Origin: Collimonas humicola
GTDB lineage: Bacteria > Pseudomonadota > Gammaproteobacteria > Burkholderiales > Burkholderiaceae_D
NCBI RefSeq assembly: GCF_018304945.1
Contig: NZ_JAGQEE010000001.1
Coordinates: 1,550,001 to 1,614,000, forward strand
DNA: 64,000 bases
Direction of reading: 5' to 3'
The translations under genes and the position numbers were made by a program. Below are positions 1 to 9,482 of the stretch, in pieces. Numbering within the stretch: the first letter of the stretch is position 1; each line of letters opens with the position of its first letter. Under the pieces are notes generated by a model that was given only the letters and a program-made list of their open reading frames with translations, was not told where the DNA came from and searched no databases.

Positions 1-1660
1 TGCGCCCCGCATTGTCTTCGATGCGACTGATGCTGCCCAGGCTCAGCTGGCTGTGCTGGTGGTCGCTTTTGAGTTGCGCCTGGATCTTGCCGTTGGTGTC
101 GTCCAGCACCAGGTGGTTGCTCCTGCCGCCGGGCTGGTTGCCGCCGTTGGGCGTCAGTTCGCGGCTCCTGAAGCCCATCAAGGATTGCTGGGTCGCCAGC
201 TTCCACGGCGGCATGTTGCGCTGGTTGTAGACGCTGCCGGTGACGATGGGGCGGTCGGGATTGCCGTCGAGCCATTGCACCAGGCATTCCGCGCCGACGC
301 GCGGAATCGATTTGGCGCCCAGCTCGCCGCCGGCCCAGGAACTGGCGACCCGCACCCAGGCCGAGCTGCGCTCGTCGTTGTTGCCGATGCGGTCCCAGTG
401 GAACTGGACCCGGATGCGGCCGTATTCGTCGGTGTGGACGCTGCCCTGGCCGGATGGGCCGACTACCGTGACGGTTTGCGGAGCTTGAATCTTGGTGTTG
501 ACGCTATGGTAATTGCGGCCCGGACGCCAAGGGATGGTCTTGCGCAGGCAGGTCAGCGCGTTGCGGTATTCGGCCTTCTCGCTTGCCTGCTGCAGGTAGT
601 TGTTGCTGGCGATGTGGTGAACGGAAATGATCAGGAATTCATTCTTGCCGGCGTCTTCATGGCTGGCAAACGGGCTGGAAGCAAAATGACCGCTCAGGCG
701 GTACCAGCGTCCCGGCAGCACGTAGCGGTTGTTGCCTACCGCTGTAAAGTGCTTGCCTGCCGCTTCGATCTCTTCCATGCGCAGGCGCGACAGCTTGTCC
801 GCATCCTGGACGCCCTTGACGCCATAGGCGCCGGCATATTCGTAGGATTCGACATCGAGCACATTGCCCTGCTTGTTCAGGGTCGGCACGCCGGCATGGA
901 TCGGCACCGGGCTCTTGAAGTTGAAGCCGGACAGCGACACGGAACCGGGCACGATCTGGCGCACCGGGGAGAATTCGCCGATGCCGTCTTCCTCTATCGC
1001 GCCGCCATGGCGCTGGAAGCGAATTTCCTCCCCGCCGTCGATGGGCGCGGCCTGGGTGGAGTCATCGGTGATGATGAGCTTATGGCCCTTGTCGGTATGT
1101 TCGTAGTAGTACAGCAGGCCGGCCGCTTCCAGCCGGCGATGGAGATAGTTATGGTCGCTTTCGTCGAACTGGATGGCGTCCGTCATGACCGGGTCGGCGC
1201 TGCTGACGCGGAAATCCCAATCCGGCAAGGTGCCGTAGTCGGCGCAGATGCTGTCGATCTGCTCGCGCAGGGTCTTGCCGTGGAAGATGTAGTTGTCCTT
1301 GCGCAGGCGCAGGTAGTGGGTCCAGGGCCCTAGTTTGGCCTGGTAGAAGGCGATATTGCCGTCGGTGCGCACGAGGCGGAATTCGAAGCAGTAGCCGGAG
1401 AAGTAACGCAGGCTGCCGTCGCCACGCACCAGTTCCACGCAGAACAGCTTGCCTTGCAGATCCTTCAGGGCCAGCTCGGCGTCATCGGACAGCAATTCCA
1501 CGGTGTAGTCAAAATCGCGCGACAGGCTTTCGACGGCGTTGAACTTGTTCACCAGCAGCTGGGCGTGCGGGCCGTCGTCGTGGGGGAAAGACAGCCGAAG
1601 AATACGGTTGTTCTGCCGGCCTTGGATCAAGGCGGACAGGGATTGAAACAAGCTACTCAT
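1..1660 (-). CDS. vgrG: Type VI secretion tip protein VgrG (3' part beyond window)
   Basis: This is the trimeric spike at the tip of the type VI secretion tube, which carries effectors into neighbouring cells. About 553 residues are visible from the ATG at 1660, and the reading frame is open to the left edge, so the C-terminus is missing. The N-terminal part reads as the gp27-like VgrG fold. Near positions 400-460 the translation contains VHTDEYGRIRVQFHWDR, a hallmark of the gp5-like OB domain of VgrG proteins. Whether a C-terminal effector extension exists cannot be seen. No strong ribosome binding site is evident before the ATG. No other type VI gene is in the window, so this is probably an orphan or island-linked vgrG. 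Family assignment is strong. Confidence 0.93.
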   Translation of the reverse strand, partial: MSSLFQSLSALIQGRQNNRILRLSFPHDDGPHAQLLVNKFNAVESLSRDFDYTVELLSDDAELALKDLQGKLFCVELVRGDGSLRYFSGYCFEFRLVRTDGNIAFYQAKLGPWTHYLRLRKDNYIFHGKTLREQIDSICADYGTLPDWDFRVSSADPVMTDAIQFDESDHNYLHRRLEAAGLLYYYEHTDKGHKLIITDDSTQAAPIDGGEEIRFQRHGGAIEEDGIGEFSPVRQIVPGSVSLSGFNFKSPVPIHAGVPTLNKQGNVLDVESYEYAGAYGVKGVQDADKLSRLRMEEIEAAGKHFTAVGNNRYVLPGRWYRLSGHFASSPFASHEDAGKNEFLIISVHHIASNNYLQQASEKAEYRNALTCLRKTIPWRPGRNYHSVNTKIQAPQTVTVVGPSGQGSVHTDEYGRIRVQFHWDRIGNNDERSSAWVRVASSWAGGELGAKSIPRVGAECLVQWLDGNPDRPIVTGSVYNQRNMPPWKLATQQSLMGFRSRELTPNGGNQPGGRSNHLVLDDTNGKIQAQLKSDHQHSQLSLGSISRIEDNAGR

Positions 1661-2199
1661 GCGGGGGCCCCCGGGAATTGAACTGCCAGCAGCAAAATAT
1701 CATTTCAACAATATTTTTTGCTGATGTACTAGTTGGTAAAATCTCATTCAATCATACCCGCTGGCGGCTTTAATTGCCAAAAGGAAATTCCCAAGGCAGG
1801 CGAATTTTGCAAGAATTAACACTGTTGTGGGCGTTTTGAGACGCGGCGGGCGGTTGTGAGGCCGGCTGGGCGGCGCCGTGGAATGGGCGCTTGAGCTTGT
1901 TGCAGCCGTCATTCCCGCGAACGCGGGAATCCATTTTCAATAGCTTATTAAGCAACGTGGATCCCCGCGTTCGCGGGGATGGCGGAGCTGCGGTGCGGGC
2001 TGCCCGTGCCGTGCCATTCAAGACTTGAACGATTCCAGCGTACGTGCCGCGTGAGTACGAAAATGCGCCGCCGACGGGCGCCATTAAGTGGCAATCGGCT
2101 GGAAGCACCATAACATGTGCAAGGATGACCCAGCCTCCCGGATGATCGTGCCAGTAGTCAAAAATGTACGACAGGAATACGCTAGCCATGCGCAGATGC
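1661..2199. other. Gene-poor spacer between vgrG and the mobile region
   Basis: I see no convincing gene here. The open frame at 1770-2189 on the minus strand has no recognisable domain and reads across two palindromes, so it is judged non-coding. The only structured content is the hairpin pair at 1911-1980. Confidence 0.6.
1911..1980. repeat. Pair of REP-like palindromes
   Basis: Two perfect 20-base hairpins lie 30 bases apart. ATTCCCGCGAACGCGGGAAT spans 1911-1930 and ATCCCCGCGTTCGCGGGGAT spans 1961-1980. Each has 9-bp arms and a 2-base loop, and they differ mainly by A/T swaps. This arrangement is typical of intergenic REP doublets, which can act as transcript 3' structures or mobile repeats. 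No T-tract follows, so a simple terminator is less likely. Confidence 0.75.
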
Positions 2200-2299
2200 T
2201 ACTGGGTCACAAAGACCCGCGCAGCATTCAGCGATAGAGCATCTGGCGATCGATACGCTGACAGTTGCCGTCGGGAAGATTCACCGGAAATCAACATGA
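2176..2299 (+). pseudogene. Integrase C-terminal remnant 1
   Basis: The segment translates as ..QMLLGHKDPRSIQR, the tyrosine-recombinase LGH box, and then hits an early stop. A one-base deletion around 2236 relative to the copy at 6194 shifts the frame away from the catalytic tyrosine. The remaining sequence runs to the shared TGA at 2297-2299. Only the extreme 3' end of the gene survives. It belongs to the same family as the remnant at 5848-6261. Confidence 0.7.
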
Positions 2300-2406
2300 T
2301 GGCAAGAAAATCCCCCACAAAAGAAAAAGCCACCGATTAGGGTGGCTTTGATTTCTTGCCCATGCTCTGAAACCCGCATGGATACTACGTGTACTGGCGG
2401 AGAGGG
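2200..2406 (+). repeat. Direct repeat copy 1 (integrase tail, terminator, att core)
   Basis: This roughly 207-bp segment is nearly identical to 6161-6367. It contains the end of an integrase gene, a hairpin terminator and the start of the tRNA-Ser 3' sequence. The tRNA identity here is only about 15 bases (TACTGGCGGAGAGGG, 2392-2406) before diverging, much shorter than in copy 2. It marks one edge of a tandemly integrated element. Confidence 0.8.
2326..2349 (+). terminator. Hairpin terminator after integrase remnant 1
   Basis: AAAGCCACC (2326-2334) pairs with GGTGGCTTT (2341-2349) around a 6-base loop. It sits 27 bases past the integrase stop codon. The same structure recurs at 6290-6313, so it travels with the integrase end. 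Confidence 0.7.
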
Positions 2407-2427
2407 CGGAATCAATATATCCATTAA

Positions 2428-3613
2428 AATCAGGCGCAACTGAACAAGACATGGCGCCAGTCATCCATCATAGGTGCCGTTCTGGCCCAGTTCATCGTCA
2501 ACCAATCTGGCCAGTCGGCAATTGACGATGGCACGACCGCGACATTGATTGCGAACCTCGCAACAGCCGTTGCAGTTTCGGCGCGACAAAATCCTGTCCT
2601 GACCGATACAGGCGCAGCCAATGCGTATGTTGTAGTAAACTTATCTGCATTTTCGGCCTATCCGAGCGTCTCCGGGCTGATCATCGACGTCGGTATTGTC
2701 AATGCAAATACCGGTGCATCTACGCTAAACGTCGATGGCCTTGGCACGAAACCTATTCTCGGTCTCGGACTCCAGCCGCTTCAGGGTGGTGAATTGATCG
2801 TCAAGGGCGTGGCATGCCTGATGTACGTCGTTACATCGACCGTCAATTCTGGCAATGGTGCCTGGATCGTTATGGAGTGCACAGGTGGTGCTCAGCAAAT
2901 TGCCCCTGGTTTGCAATCCGGCCATGCCATCCAATTCGGCCAGCTGACCGGCCTTGTCGGGTCGATGCGCAATGCCAAAATGTCGGTGACTGCCGCGTCG
3001 GCAAGTGCGACGTTCACGGCTGACCAGGTCGTCGTCGGAACTGCGCTCAACGGTTTGGAGTATCTGCTTCCGAGTTACAGCCAGACGATTAATCTGGCAA
3101 TCACCGGCGCCGGCGGGACGGACACTGGCGCCGCTCCGGTCAGCAGATATGTCGCGCTATATGCGATCTATAAGCCGAGTACGGGTGCGACAAGCATTTT
3201 GGCAACCAACGCTACCATTGCAGTGGCGCCTACTATCTTCCGTGTGGCCGACAACGGAGGCAAGTCTTTTGGATATTAGCTCCCAATCGGATCGGAGCAT
3301 TTTTACACCCTTTAGGAATTTGTATACTGGACCGGGGAATGCCGGCCTAACGCTGCTGTCTATTGCTGGCGCAGTCCCACTGAATGCTAAGTTATTTTGC
3401 TCAGGAGGAGCTACACCTACTGTCACTGGCAATCTAATAACCTTGCTTGCATCCACTGCGACCGCGTCACACAGCATTTCAGGGATTGGCAACGAACGCG
3501 TAACAATGGGTTGCCCATTTCGCGACGTTCCAGTGCTCACCCCGCAAACCGTATACTACGCAACCGCAGGAACTGCTACTTTCAACTACAATGGCTTCGG
3601 ATACTCGTTCTAG
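2428..3613 (+). pseudogene. Phage tail fibre remnant (5' truncated, frameshifted)
   Basis: The reading frame starts abruptly after the att-like sequence (stop at 2425-2427, no start codon or ribosome site) and continues through GAVLAQFIVNQSGQSAIDDG into the region from 2545. This is the character of host-recognition tail fibre proteins of Burkholderiales prophages. The frame ends at 3279, but the expected C-terminal continuation, including SVWPTTEAS and PQTVYYATAGTATFNYNGFGYSF in two pieces, is in the +2 frame up to the stop at 3611-3613. This implies a frameshift near 3245. Both the missing N-terminus at the att junction and the frameshift mark a dead gene. Assignment rests on remembered family motifs. 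Confidence 0.65.
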
Positions 3614-3690
3614 GATGTTCCGTGTCTTATTCAGTGGAGTTACCACCGATCCGAGGCGAGAACGCTTAAAAATACCATGAGGCTAAATCG

Positions 3691-4467
3691 ATGGCAATTC
3701 TGCCCCCAGGTACGATTCTTCAACTTATGTATCTTCGTGAGCGTTTGGCCAAGATTCGGCCAGGTCGATTTATTGAGATTGGTCCAGGCGCCGGCAATAT
3801 TTCCTCGCTTCTTCTCTCTATGGGATGGCAAGGCACTGCCTATGACCTGGAGCCATTAACGGTCGCAAAAATTGAACGTAGGTTTTCCGGCGAGATCGCT
3901 TCTGGGCGATACAAGGCAAAAAATCAGGACTGGCTCAAAGCTGATCAGAAAGAGTTATGCGATCTGGTCATTTCATGTATGGTCATGGAACACTTTGACG
4001 AGCGGGGGGAGCGTCAGTTTATAGATCGAGCTCGCCAGTGTTTGAAATATGGCGGACAAATGATTTCTATTGTTCCTGGTTCTCCGAAACACTGGGGAAT
4101 TGAGGACGAAATTGCTGGTCATTATCGCCGGTACACGGCCGATTCAGCTAGAAGTCTTCTTAGCTCGGCTGGGTGGGATGTCAAACACACAGCCGGCCTG
4201 ACTTTCCCTCTCTCAAATATTCTTTTCCCGCTGTCAAATTTTTTGGTGCATCGCAGTGAGGCCCTCAAACTTGAGTTAAGCATGCTTGAACGGACTAAAA
4301 AATCTGGAATTCGCGATGTGCCGATGAAGACAAAATTCCCCCGTATATTTTGGTTAATACTGAATCGGTGGACGATGTTTCCGCTGCACATATTGCAGAA
4401 AATATTTCGGAAGTCCCATAGAGCGATGGTCATTTATGTTGAGGCTACACCGCCAGTATTACCGTAA
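3691..4467 (+). CDS. SAM-dependent methyltransferase (prophage cargo)
   Basis: This 258-residue class I methyltransferase has the SAM-binding motif I near residues 27-36 (FIEIGPGAGN) and an acidic residue ending strand 2 (YDLEP). A motif II/post-I segment, DLVISCMVMEHF, lies around residue 95. A GAGG ribosome site lies 8 bases before the ATG. It follows a tail fibre remnant directly, a position where phages often keep surface-modifying enzymes, so it may alter a cell-surface glycan. That role is an inference. Base composition is more AT-rich than the backbone, consistent with transfer. The C-terminal third contains hydrophobic and basic stretches that could associate with membrane. The substrate is unknown. 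Confidence 0.75.
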   Translation: MAILPPGTILQLMYLRERLAKIRPGRFIEIGPGAGNISSLLLSMGWQGTAYDLEPLTVAKIERRFSGEIASGRYKAKNQDWLKADQKELCDLVISCMVMEHFDERGERQFIDRARQCLKYGGQMISIVPGSPKHWGIEDEIAGHYRRYTADSARSLLSSAGWDVKHTAGLTFPLSNILFPLSNFLVHRSEALKLELSMLERTKKSGIRDVPMKTKFPRIFWLILNRWTMFPLHILQKIFRKSHRAMVIYVEATPPVLP

Positions 4468-4478
4468 CGTTGTCAATG

Positions 4479-4514
4479 AAATCTAAGTAGCCACCTTCGG
4501 GGGACTTTTTTTAT
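4479..4514 (+). terminator. Terminator after the methyltransferase
   Basis: An imperfect stem (AAGT..CCACC / GGGGG.ACTT) around a TTCG tetraloop is followed by a run of seven T. The stable UUCG loop and the U-tract fit an intrinsic terminator for the methyltransferase transcript. Confidence 0.7.
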
Positions 4515-4571
4515 GCCCGCCGATGAGTTGGCTTTGTTTTTGTGCTGAATATTCGGCTACCGCTTTTCGCC

Positions 4572-4961
4572 CTAAGTCGCCCCAGGGTGTTGACGCTCCC
4601 CGAGAATCAGCGAAAACAGTTCATCCCCCTCCATATAGCTGAATGGTGTAACACCATAATCATTTCCCTGACTTAAATTAGCGCCACTACAGATCAACAT
4701 TTCAACCATCGGCAGTTGCCGACCGGATATCGCATAGTGTAGCGGCGTATTTCCGATGTCCCCTTTTAAATTCATGTCACTCACAAATGGAAGCATGATT
4801 TTTACCACATCGATATCCCCGTCATAAGCAGCGATGTGAAAAGGGGTGTCACCATCCGGTCCAGGACTAGTTGGCGAAGTTATCGAGCAATCCTCAAACA
4901 TGCCTAGTGCAGCATACTTTCTTAGGATATTTTCGAGGTTATCGTTTGCATGATTTTTCAC
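4572..4961 (-). CDS. Ankyrin repeat protein
   Basis: A small cytoplasmic protein of about 129 residues. It has ankyrin repeats visible as DGDTPFHIAAYDGDIDVVKIML and GNTPLHYAISGRQLPMVEMLI in pieces, plus a partial third repeat (YGVTPFSY). Ankyrin proteins of this size act as protein-binding modules, and in islands with Rhs or other polymorphic toxins they are often immunity proteins, but no toxin partner sits beside it. I prefer GTG at 4961, 10 bases from AAGGAG. A TTG at 4970 in the same frame would be too close to that ribosome site. The gene is AT-rich compared with the backbone and lies antisense to its phage neighbours, so it is probably cargo. Confidence 0.75.
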   Translation of the reverse strand: MKNHANDNLENILRKYAALGMFEDCSITSPTSPGPDGDTPFHIAAYDGDIDVVKIMLPFVSDMNLKGDIGNTPLHYAISGRQLPMVEMLICSGANLSQGNDYGVTPFSYMEGDELFSLILGERQHPGAT

Positions 4962-5182
4962 ATTTCTCAAGCTCCTTCTTCAATGTTCTATGCTTTTACT
5001 GTTCGTATCATTAACCTCCGCGTGTCTCTTGCCTTCTGAGCCGACATAAAACCCTTGTCATTTCACACTGCCATTGGATAAATTTGAATGACATACCTTG
5101 ACCATAAAATGGTTTACATAATATTAAATTGGCGTTAGGCGCGAAGGACCGGTATTGGCGAATGCAGACAACAGCTAATAGA

Positions 5183-5446
5183 TTAGCCCCTAGCCCCTAG
5201 ACTCACGTCCCCAAGACTATCAATTGCCGCATTCGTGGCTTCGGCGCGAAGTTCGTCGTTCGCCTCATGCAGCTCCTCGCTGTCTTTTATCCAACTGGGA
5301 GCGGCCATCCCGGCAGCTCTGCTTGGATAACCTGCAGGACATTTGTCGTACTGTATCCAATCGGCCCAATCTAGTAGGGCAATGTCGATTCCATCTAAAG
5401 CCGCGCATCTTTCGTCTCGCTCGAAATGGCCAACTGACCGCTTCAT
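5183..5446 (-). CDS. Small phage-type protein of unknown function
   Basis: This is an 87-residue frame with GGGAG 6 bases before the ATG. The translation has a Trp/Asp-rich core (ALLDWADWIQYDKCPAGYPS) followed by an acidic, helical C-terminus. It resembles small proteins of the early or late-control region in Burkholderiales prophages, but I cannot name a family. Its start codon overlaps the stop of the short upstream frame at 5443-5544 (ATGA), which supports both as genes. Function unknown. Confidence 0.45.
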   Translation of the reverse strand: MKRSVGHFERDERCAALDGIDIALLDWADWIQYDKCPAGYPSRAAGMAAPSWIKDSEELHEANDELRAEATNAAIDSLGDVSLGARG

Positions 5447-5544
5447 GCAATCTCCCGTGGATAAAAGATTCTGAGCTCCTGCATAACAATCCGTGAATCG
5501 GCAGCCTTGTCGTAGGCATCGACTAACTGGATGGTCAGCATCAT
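5443..5544 (-). CDS. Very short coupled frame upstream of the phage-type protein
   Basis: A 33-residue frame starting MMLTIQLVDAYDKAADS ends with TGA overlapping the next ATG (ATGA), suggesting translational coupling. No family is recognised. It could also be the 3' end of a longer broken phage gene, because the frame is open upstream without a clear start. Confidence 0.3.
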   Translation of the reverse strand: MMLTIQLVDAYDKAADSRIVMQELRIFYPREIA

Positions 5545-5674
5545 CACTCTACTGTCGAAGGTTGGAGCGGGTCCGCCGCATGAACTCAACCTTGCCATCA
5601 ACGAAAAATACGCCCACTGCAACCTCCCAAGAACTGATCCGTTTGATGACTTAGGTATGGGTGGTGGAATTTAA

Positions 5675-6076
5675 ATGTATCGACGAGATGAAGCAATGAT
5701 CGATCAAATAACAGCCGTAGAAGCCGCGAAGATATTGGGAGTATCCAGTTCGCTAGGTCTATGGGCTGGCAGCCCTGGCGGCCCGACTCCATGCGTCAGG
5801 ATCGGTAAACGCATCGTCTTCAACCAAACCGACGCTCAGGATTATCTGCAATCAAGCCGATATACCGCGACAAAACGCGAGGTTGCTACCGCTTTGAATT
5901 CAACCGTGTTATTGACGGCCGGCGGGTCCGCGCTCGAAAATACCTTCCGAAAACTTGGACCCAGCCCTAAGCGAATGCTTTCGACCGGCAAGAAACAGCC
6001 GGACTCTATACGGCAGGAACCGCAATCGAACACGTTGAATGTTCCATCAAGGATGCCGTCAACGTCTACATCCTAG
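5675..6076 (+). CDS. Excisionase/AlpA-like DNA-binding protein
   Basis: The N-terminal 65 residues form a helix-turn-helix of the excisionase/MerR-like type (ITAVEAAKILGVSS, then PCVRIGKRIVFNQTDAQDYL). Proteins of this kind direct phage excision or regulate the integrase. From about residue 58 the frame overlaps the integrase remnant read in another frame, so the C-terminal half may be either natural overlap or fortuitous read-through. An internal ATG at 5696 (MIDQITA) is an alternative start. It sits directly upstream of and overlapping the integrase, the usual place for xis. The integrase partner is broken, so excision is probably lost. Confidence 0.55.
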   Translation: MYRRDEAMIDQITAVEAAKILGVSSSLGLWAGSPGGPTPCVRIGKRIVFNQTDAQDYLQSSRYTATKREVATALNSTVLLTAGGSALENTFRKLGPSPKRMLSTGKKQPDSIRQEPQSNTLNVPSRMPSTSTS

Positions 6077-6160
6077 AGCGACTGCCGCAATTGAAGACTG
6101 GCGCTCATGTGGAGCGCGAGCTGATCAATGCCGGTGTGGACCTATTTACGGTCGGCCGAG

Positions 6161-6416
<256 letters not shown>

Positions 6417-6776
6417 GGGGTATTCGAACTATGACCACCTTGAAACCCGCATGAAATAAGGAGGGCTGTATATGCATACAGCCCCCTATTCTCCTCCAGT
6501 GCAGGGAATGTGGCAGAAAAATCCCCCCAACAGTACGCGTAGCCACTGATTAGATTCTCACCACCTCCAACACCCCTCAGGTTGCCTCAACCCTTATAAA
6601 TATGCCAAATGACCTCGCTGCGACAATTTTTTCATCTGCAGCAAACTACTTGCCCCATTGACACATTTCTCAATGTCAACTATTGTTTCCGAAAAGTAAT
6701 TTATTGTATCTATTAATTCTTAGCCGTTGTTAGAAAACGATAATCGTCGCCAGCTCAAGCAGAGCCATAAAAATCA
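6417..6776. other. AT-rich non-coding segment before the Rhs genes
   Basis: No gene seen. It contains a strong hairpin, GGGCTGTAT-ATGC-ATACAGCCC (6463-6484), just inside the att site, and the putative Rhs promoter at 6658-6686. Confidence 0.6.
6658..6686 (+). promoter_or_regulatory. Putative promoter for the Rhs operon
   Basis: A consensus TTGACA (6658-6663) is followed after 17 bases by TATTGT (6681-6686), four of six matches to TATAAT. The -35 is also the left arm of a TTGACA..TGTCAA dyad (6658-6679) that could bind a regulator. No other good promoter lies before the Rhs frame. Confidence 0.45.
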
Positions 6777-6956
6777 TTGTTGGCAAAGCCAACCAATACA
6801 GGGGGAAGAGTGTTCAATTTGCGCCCGAAGAATTTTGGCGCGGTCTTGTCGCACGTGGCATACCGGCTATTCGTTTCAGTTAGACCTTTTAGTCATCCTG
6901 GCGCGTTTGCCGATTCGCGATACGATGTATTCCACAAATCTCACGCGCGTCCTATC

Positions 6957-9482
6957 GTGATACGGAGACTTCTCCTGGTCTGTCGGCTCATTGCCCTGGC
7001 GACCGTATCCATACCGTCCCATGCTTCCAGCACGAATCCTTATTTCCCAATTTCACCAAATCATTATTGGCTATACAGCAGCTCCAAGGCTCCAGGTAAG
7101 GTTGCGGTCGTTCACTCTCAGCCGGGGCCGGTCTATCATGGTGTCCCAACAACCGAGTTTCTGTGGATGCGGGACGGGTATTGGGCCTATGCTTCACAGT
7201 CCGTCGCCAATGGCACGCAAGTTCATTATGCGAATACGGATCAGATTCCGATTAACTGGGGCGGCACCTGTCCCCCTCCCCCTTTTTCTAACGCGCTGAC
7301 GCTTCTACCGCCCGATGCAACCGCCGGTCAAACTGCCTCCACCAGCACCACTGTGAATTGCGTGGCCCCTGATTCTTCCGTCACTTCCACGTTGATCGAG
7401 TACACGGCCACGATTGTGGGCATCGAAAGCATCACCGTACCTTTAGGTACTTTCAGCGATGCGCTGCATGTGCATATGGAGCGAACGGCCACGATAACGG
7501 TGCCAGATAACAGCGGTGCTCAACTGATCACGAAACACACGGACGAACTTTGGTTCGCTCGAAATTTGGGGCTTGCCAAGGCCGATTTTCTGACTGAATC
7601 TACTGTCACTGGCTCGGAAGATCCGCCTTTGGTTGATAAAGAGAAGATCGCGCTGGAATATACCGATCTCATCATCGGTAACAATGGCCAAAAAGACGAC
7701 GGCCATTCCTGCACATCCATTGCTGATCCAATTAATTATGCATCAGGAAACCACTACCAGACCGAAGTAGATTACCAAGGAACGGGGCTGTTCCCCATCA
7801 AACTGGAACGCTTCTATAACAGCCGCGCTGCGAAGTACGGTGAATTTGGCTTGAACTGGCGGTACAACTATGTGGCGAGCGCCGGCATTATTCAAATTGT
7901 TCCGCCCTATGTCGCCCTGGTATATCGGCCAGACGGCAAACTCTATGCTTTCAAGCAAAATGGCAGCATCTGGACCAGCGACGGCGATGTCAACGGTCGT
8001 CTGACTACCGACACAATCCAGGGGAAGATCACCAACGTCAAATACACTACGCAGGACGGCGACATCGAATCGTATGACGATAGCGGCAAACTCTTGTCCA
8101 TCCGCAGCCGCGCCGGCATGACTCATACGCTGACCTACGACCCGAACACTACGCTGTTGTCGAGCGTTCAGGACCAGTTTGGCAATACCTTGACGTTCAA
8201 TTACGACCCGGCAACGGGCCGCTTGAGCAGCGTGACCGATCCAGCGGGACAGCAGATTGTCTATGCTTACGATGACATCAATCGCTTGACGCAAGTCACG
8301 TACCAGGATGGAAAAACCAAAAAATACAATTACAACGAACCCAGCAACACTGGCGGCGCCGACCTACCCCAAGTCTTGACCAGCATCCTGGACGAGAACA
8401 ATAACGTCTATGCAAGCTGGCATTACGACAGTCAAGGCCGAGCCGTGTCGGCAGAGCATACCAACGGCACTGAAAAGGTATTCATTACCTACAATGCTGA
8501 TGGCACCCGCACCATCACAGATAGCCTTAACAAGAGCCGCATATTCAGTCCGACTTCCATCCTTGGCGCATCCAAGAACACTGGCCTATCGGATGCCTGC
8601 AATACTTGTTCGGATGGCCGAATCGCTCATAAAACCTACGATGCGAACGGCAATGTCACTAGCCGCACCGATTTCAACGGCAACGTGACCAGCTATACCT
8701 ACGACACAACGCGCAACCTGGAAACCAGCCGCACCGAAGCCTCCGGCACGCCGCAAGCAAGAACCATCTCGACCAAATGGGATTCGACCTATCGCTTGCC
8801 TGTGCAAATTGCGGAGCCGTTACGGTTGACGACATTGACTTACAGTTCGACGACAGGCAATTTGCTGACAGCATCGGTGATCGCCACCACGGATCAGAAC
8901 GGCAGCCTGGCGTTCTCTGCGCAGACCGCCGGCATTGCACGGATATGGACTTACACCTACGATCAGTGGGGACAGAAGTTGACTGTCACCGGTCCACGTA
9001 CCGACGTCGTTGACAAGACCAGTTTCACCTATGACGCCAAGGGGCATGTGGCGACCATCACCAATGCATTAGGAAAAGTAACGACGCTTTCAAATTATGA
9101 TGCGTTGGGACATGCCGGTACGATCGTGGATCAGAACGGCGTCACCACGACATTGCTCTACAATCAGCGCGGCTGGCTGACCAGTCGCAGCGTCAGCGGC
9201 GGCGGCCTGGCAGAGACGACTACTTACGGCTATGACGGAGCTGGTCAATTGACGCTGATCACATTGCCCGATGCCTCCACGGTTGCCTATACCTACGATG
9301 GCGCGCATCGTTTGACGCGTATTGCCGACAGTCTCGGCAACAGCATCGCCTATACCCTCGACAGCATGGGCAATCGCATCAGTGTACAGGTGAACGACCC
9401 AAGTGGCGTTTTGGCACGTCAGACCACTCGTGCAGTGGACCCATTAAATCAGGTACAGCAAATCACGGGAGCGGTGCAATGA
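6957..9482 (+). CDS. Rhs protein, first half (N-terminal domain plus RHS core)
   Basis: This is an exported Rhs-repeat protein. The frame is open from an ATG at 6777, but I prefer GTG 6957, which gives a good signal peptide (VIRRLLLVCRLIALATVS ending at SHAS). A globular domain of roughly 240 residues follows. Next comes the conserved Rhs entry segment (DPINYASGNHYQTEVDYQG, then LERFYNSRAA and GLNWRYNY). YD repeats then run to the end (for example SYTYDTTRNLETSRTE). Rhs and YD proteins build a hollow beta-cocoon around a toxin. This ORF stops without a toxin domain and overlaps the next gene by ATGA, so the shell is probably shared between two polypeptides. A ribosome-like GGGGGAAGA before an in-frame GTG near 6808 is an alternative start. 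Confidence 0.85.
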   Translation: MIRRLLLVCRLIALATVSIPSHASSTNPYFPISPNHYWLYSSSKAPGKVAVVHSQPGPVYHGVPTTEFLWMRDGYWAYASQSVANGTQVHYANTDQIPINWGGTCPPPPFSNALTLLPPDATAGQTASTSTTVNCVAPDSSVTSTLIEYTATIVGIESITVPLGTFSDALHVHMERTATITVPDNSGAQLITKHTDELWFARNLGLAKADFLTESTVTGSEDPPLVDKEKIALEYTDLIIGNNGQKDDGHSCTSIADPINYASGNHYQTEVDYQGTGLFPIKLERFYNSRAAKYGEFGLNWRYNYVASAGIIQIVPPYVALVYRPDGKLYAFKQNGSIWTSDGDVNGRLTTDTIQGKITNVKYTTQDGDIESYDDSGKLLSIRSRAGMTHTLTYDPNTTLLSSVQDQFGNTLTFNYDPATGRLSSVTDPAGQQIVYAYDDINRLTQVTYQDGKTKKYNYNEPSNTGGADLPQVLTSILDENNNVYASWHYDSQGRAVSAEHTNGTEKVFITYNADGTRTITDSLNKSRIFSPTSILGASKNTGLSDACNTCSDGRIAHKTYDANGNVTSRTDFNGNVTSYTYDTTRNLETSRTEASGTPQARTISTKWDSTYRLPVQIAEPLRLTTLTYSSTTGNLLTASVIATTDQNGSLAFSAQTAGIARIWTYTYDQWGQKLTVTGPRTDVVDKTSFTYDAKGHVATITNALGKVTTLSNYDALGHAGTIVDQNGVTTTLLYNQRGWLTSRSVSGGGLAETTTYGYDGAGQLTLITLPDASTVAYTYDGAHRLTRIADSLGNSIAYTLDSMGNRISVQVNDPSGVLARQTTRAVDPLNQVQQITGAVQ

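Noticed and set aside
53-1333. Long plus-strand open frame opposite vgrG
   Set aside because: It is the antisense shadow of the VgrG gene; the minus frame has clear family motifs and this one has none.
1770-2189. 139-residue minus-strand frame
   Set aside because: No domain, reads through both REP-like palindromes, no ribosome site; judged fortuitous.
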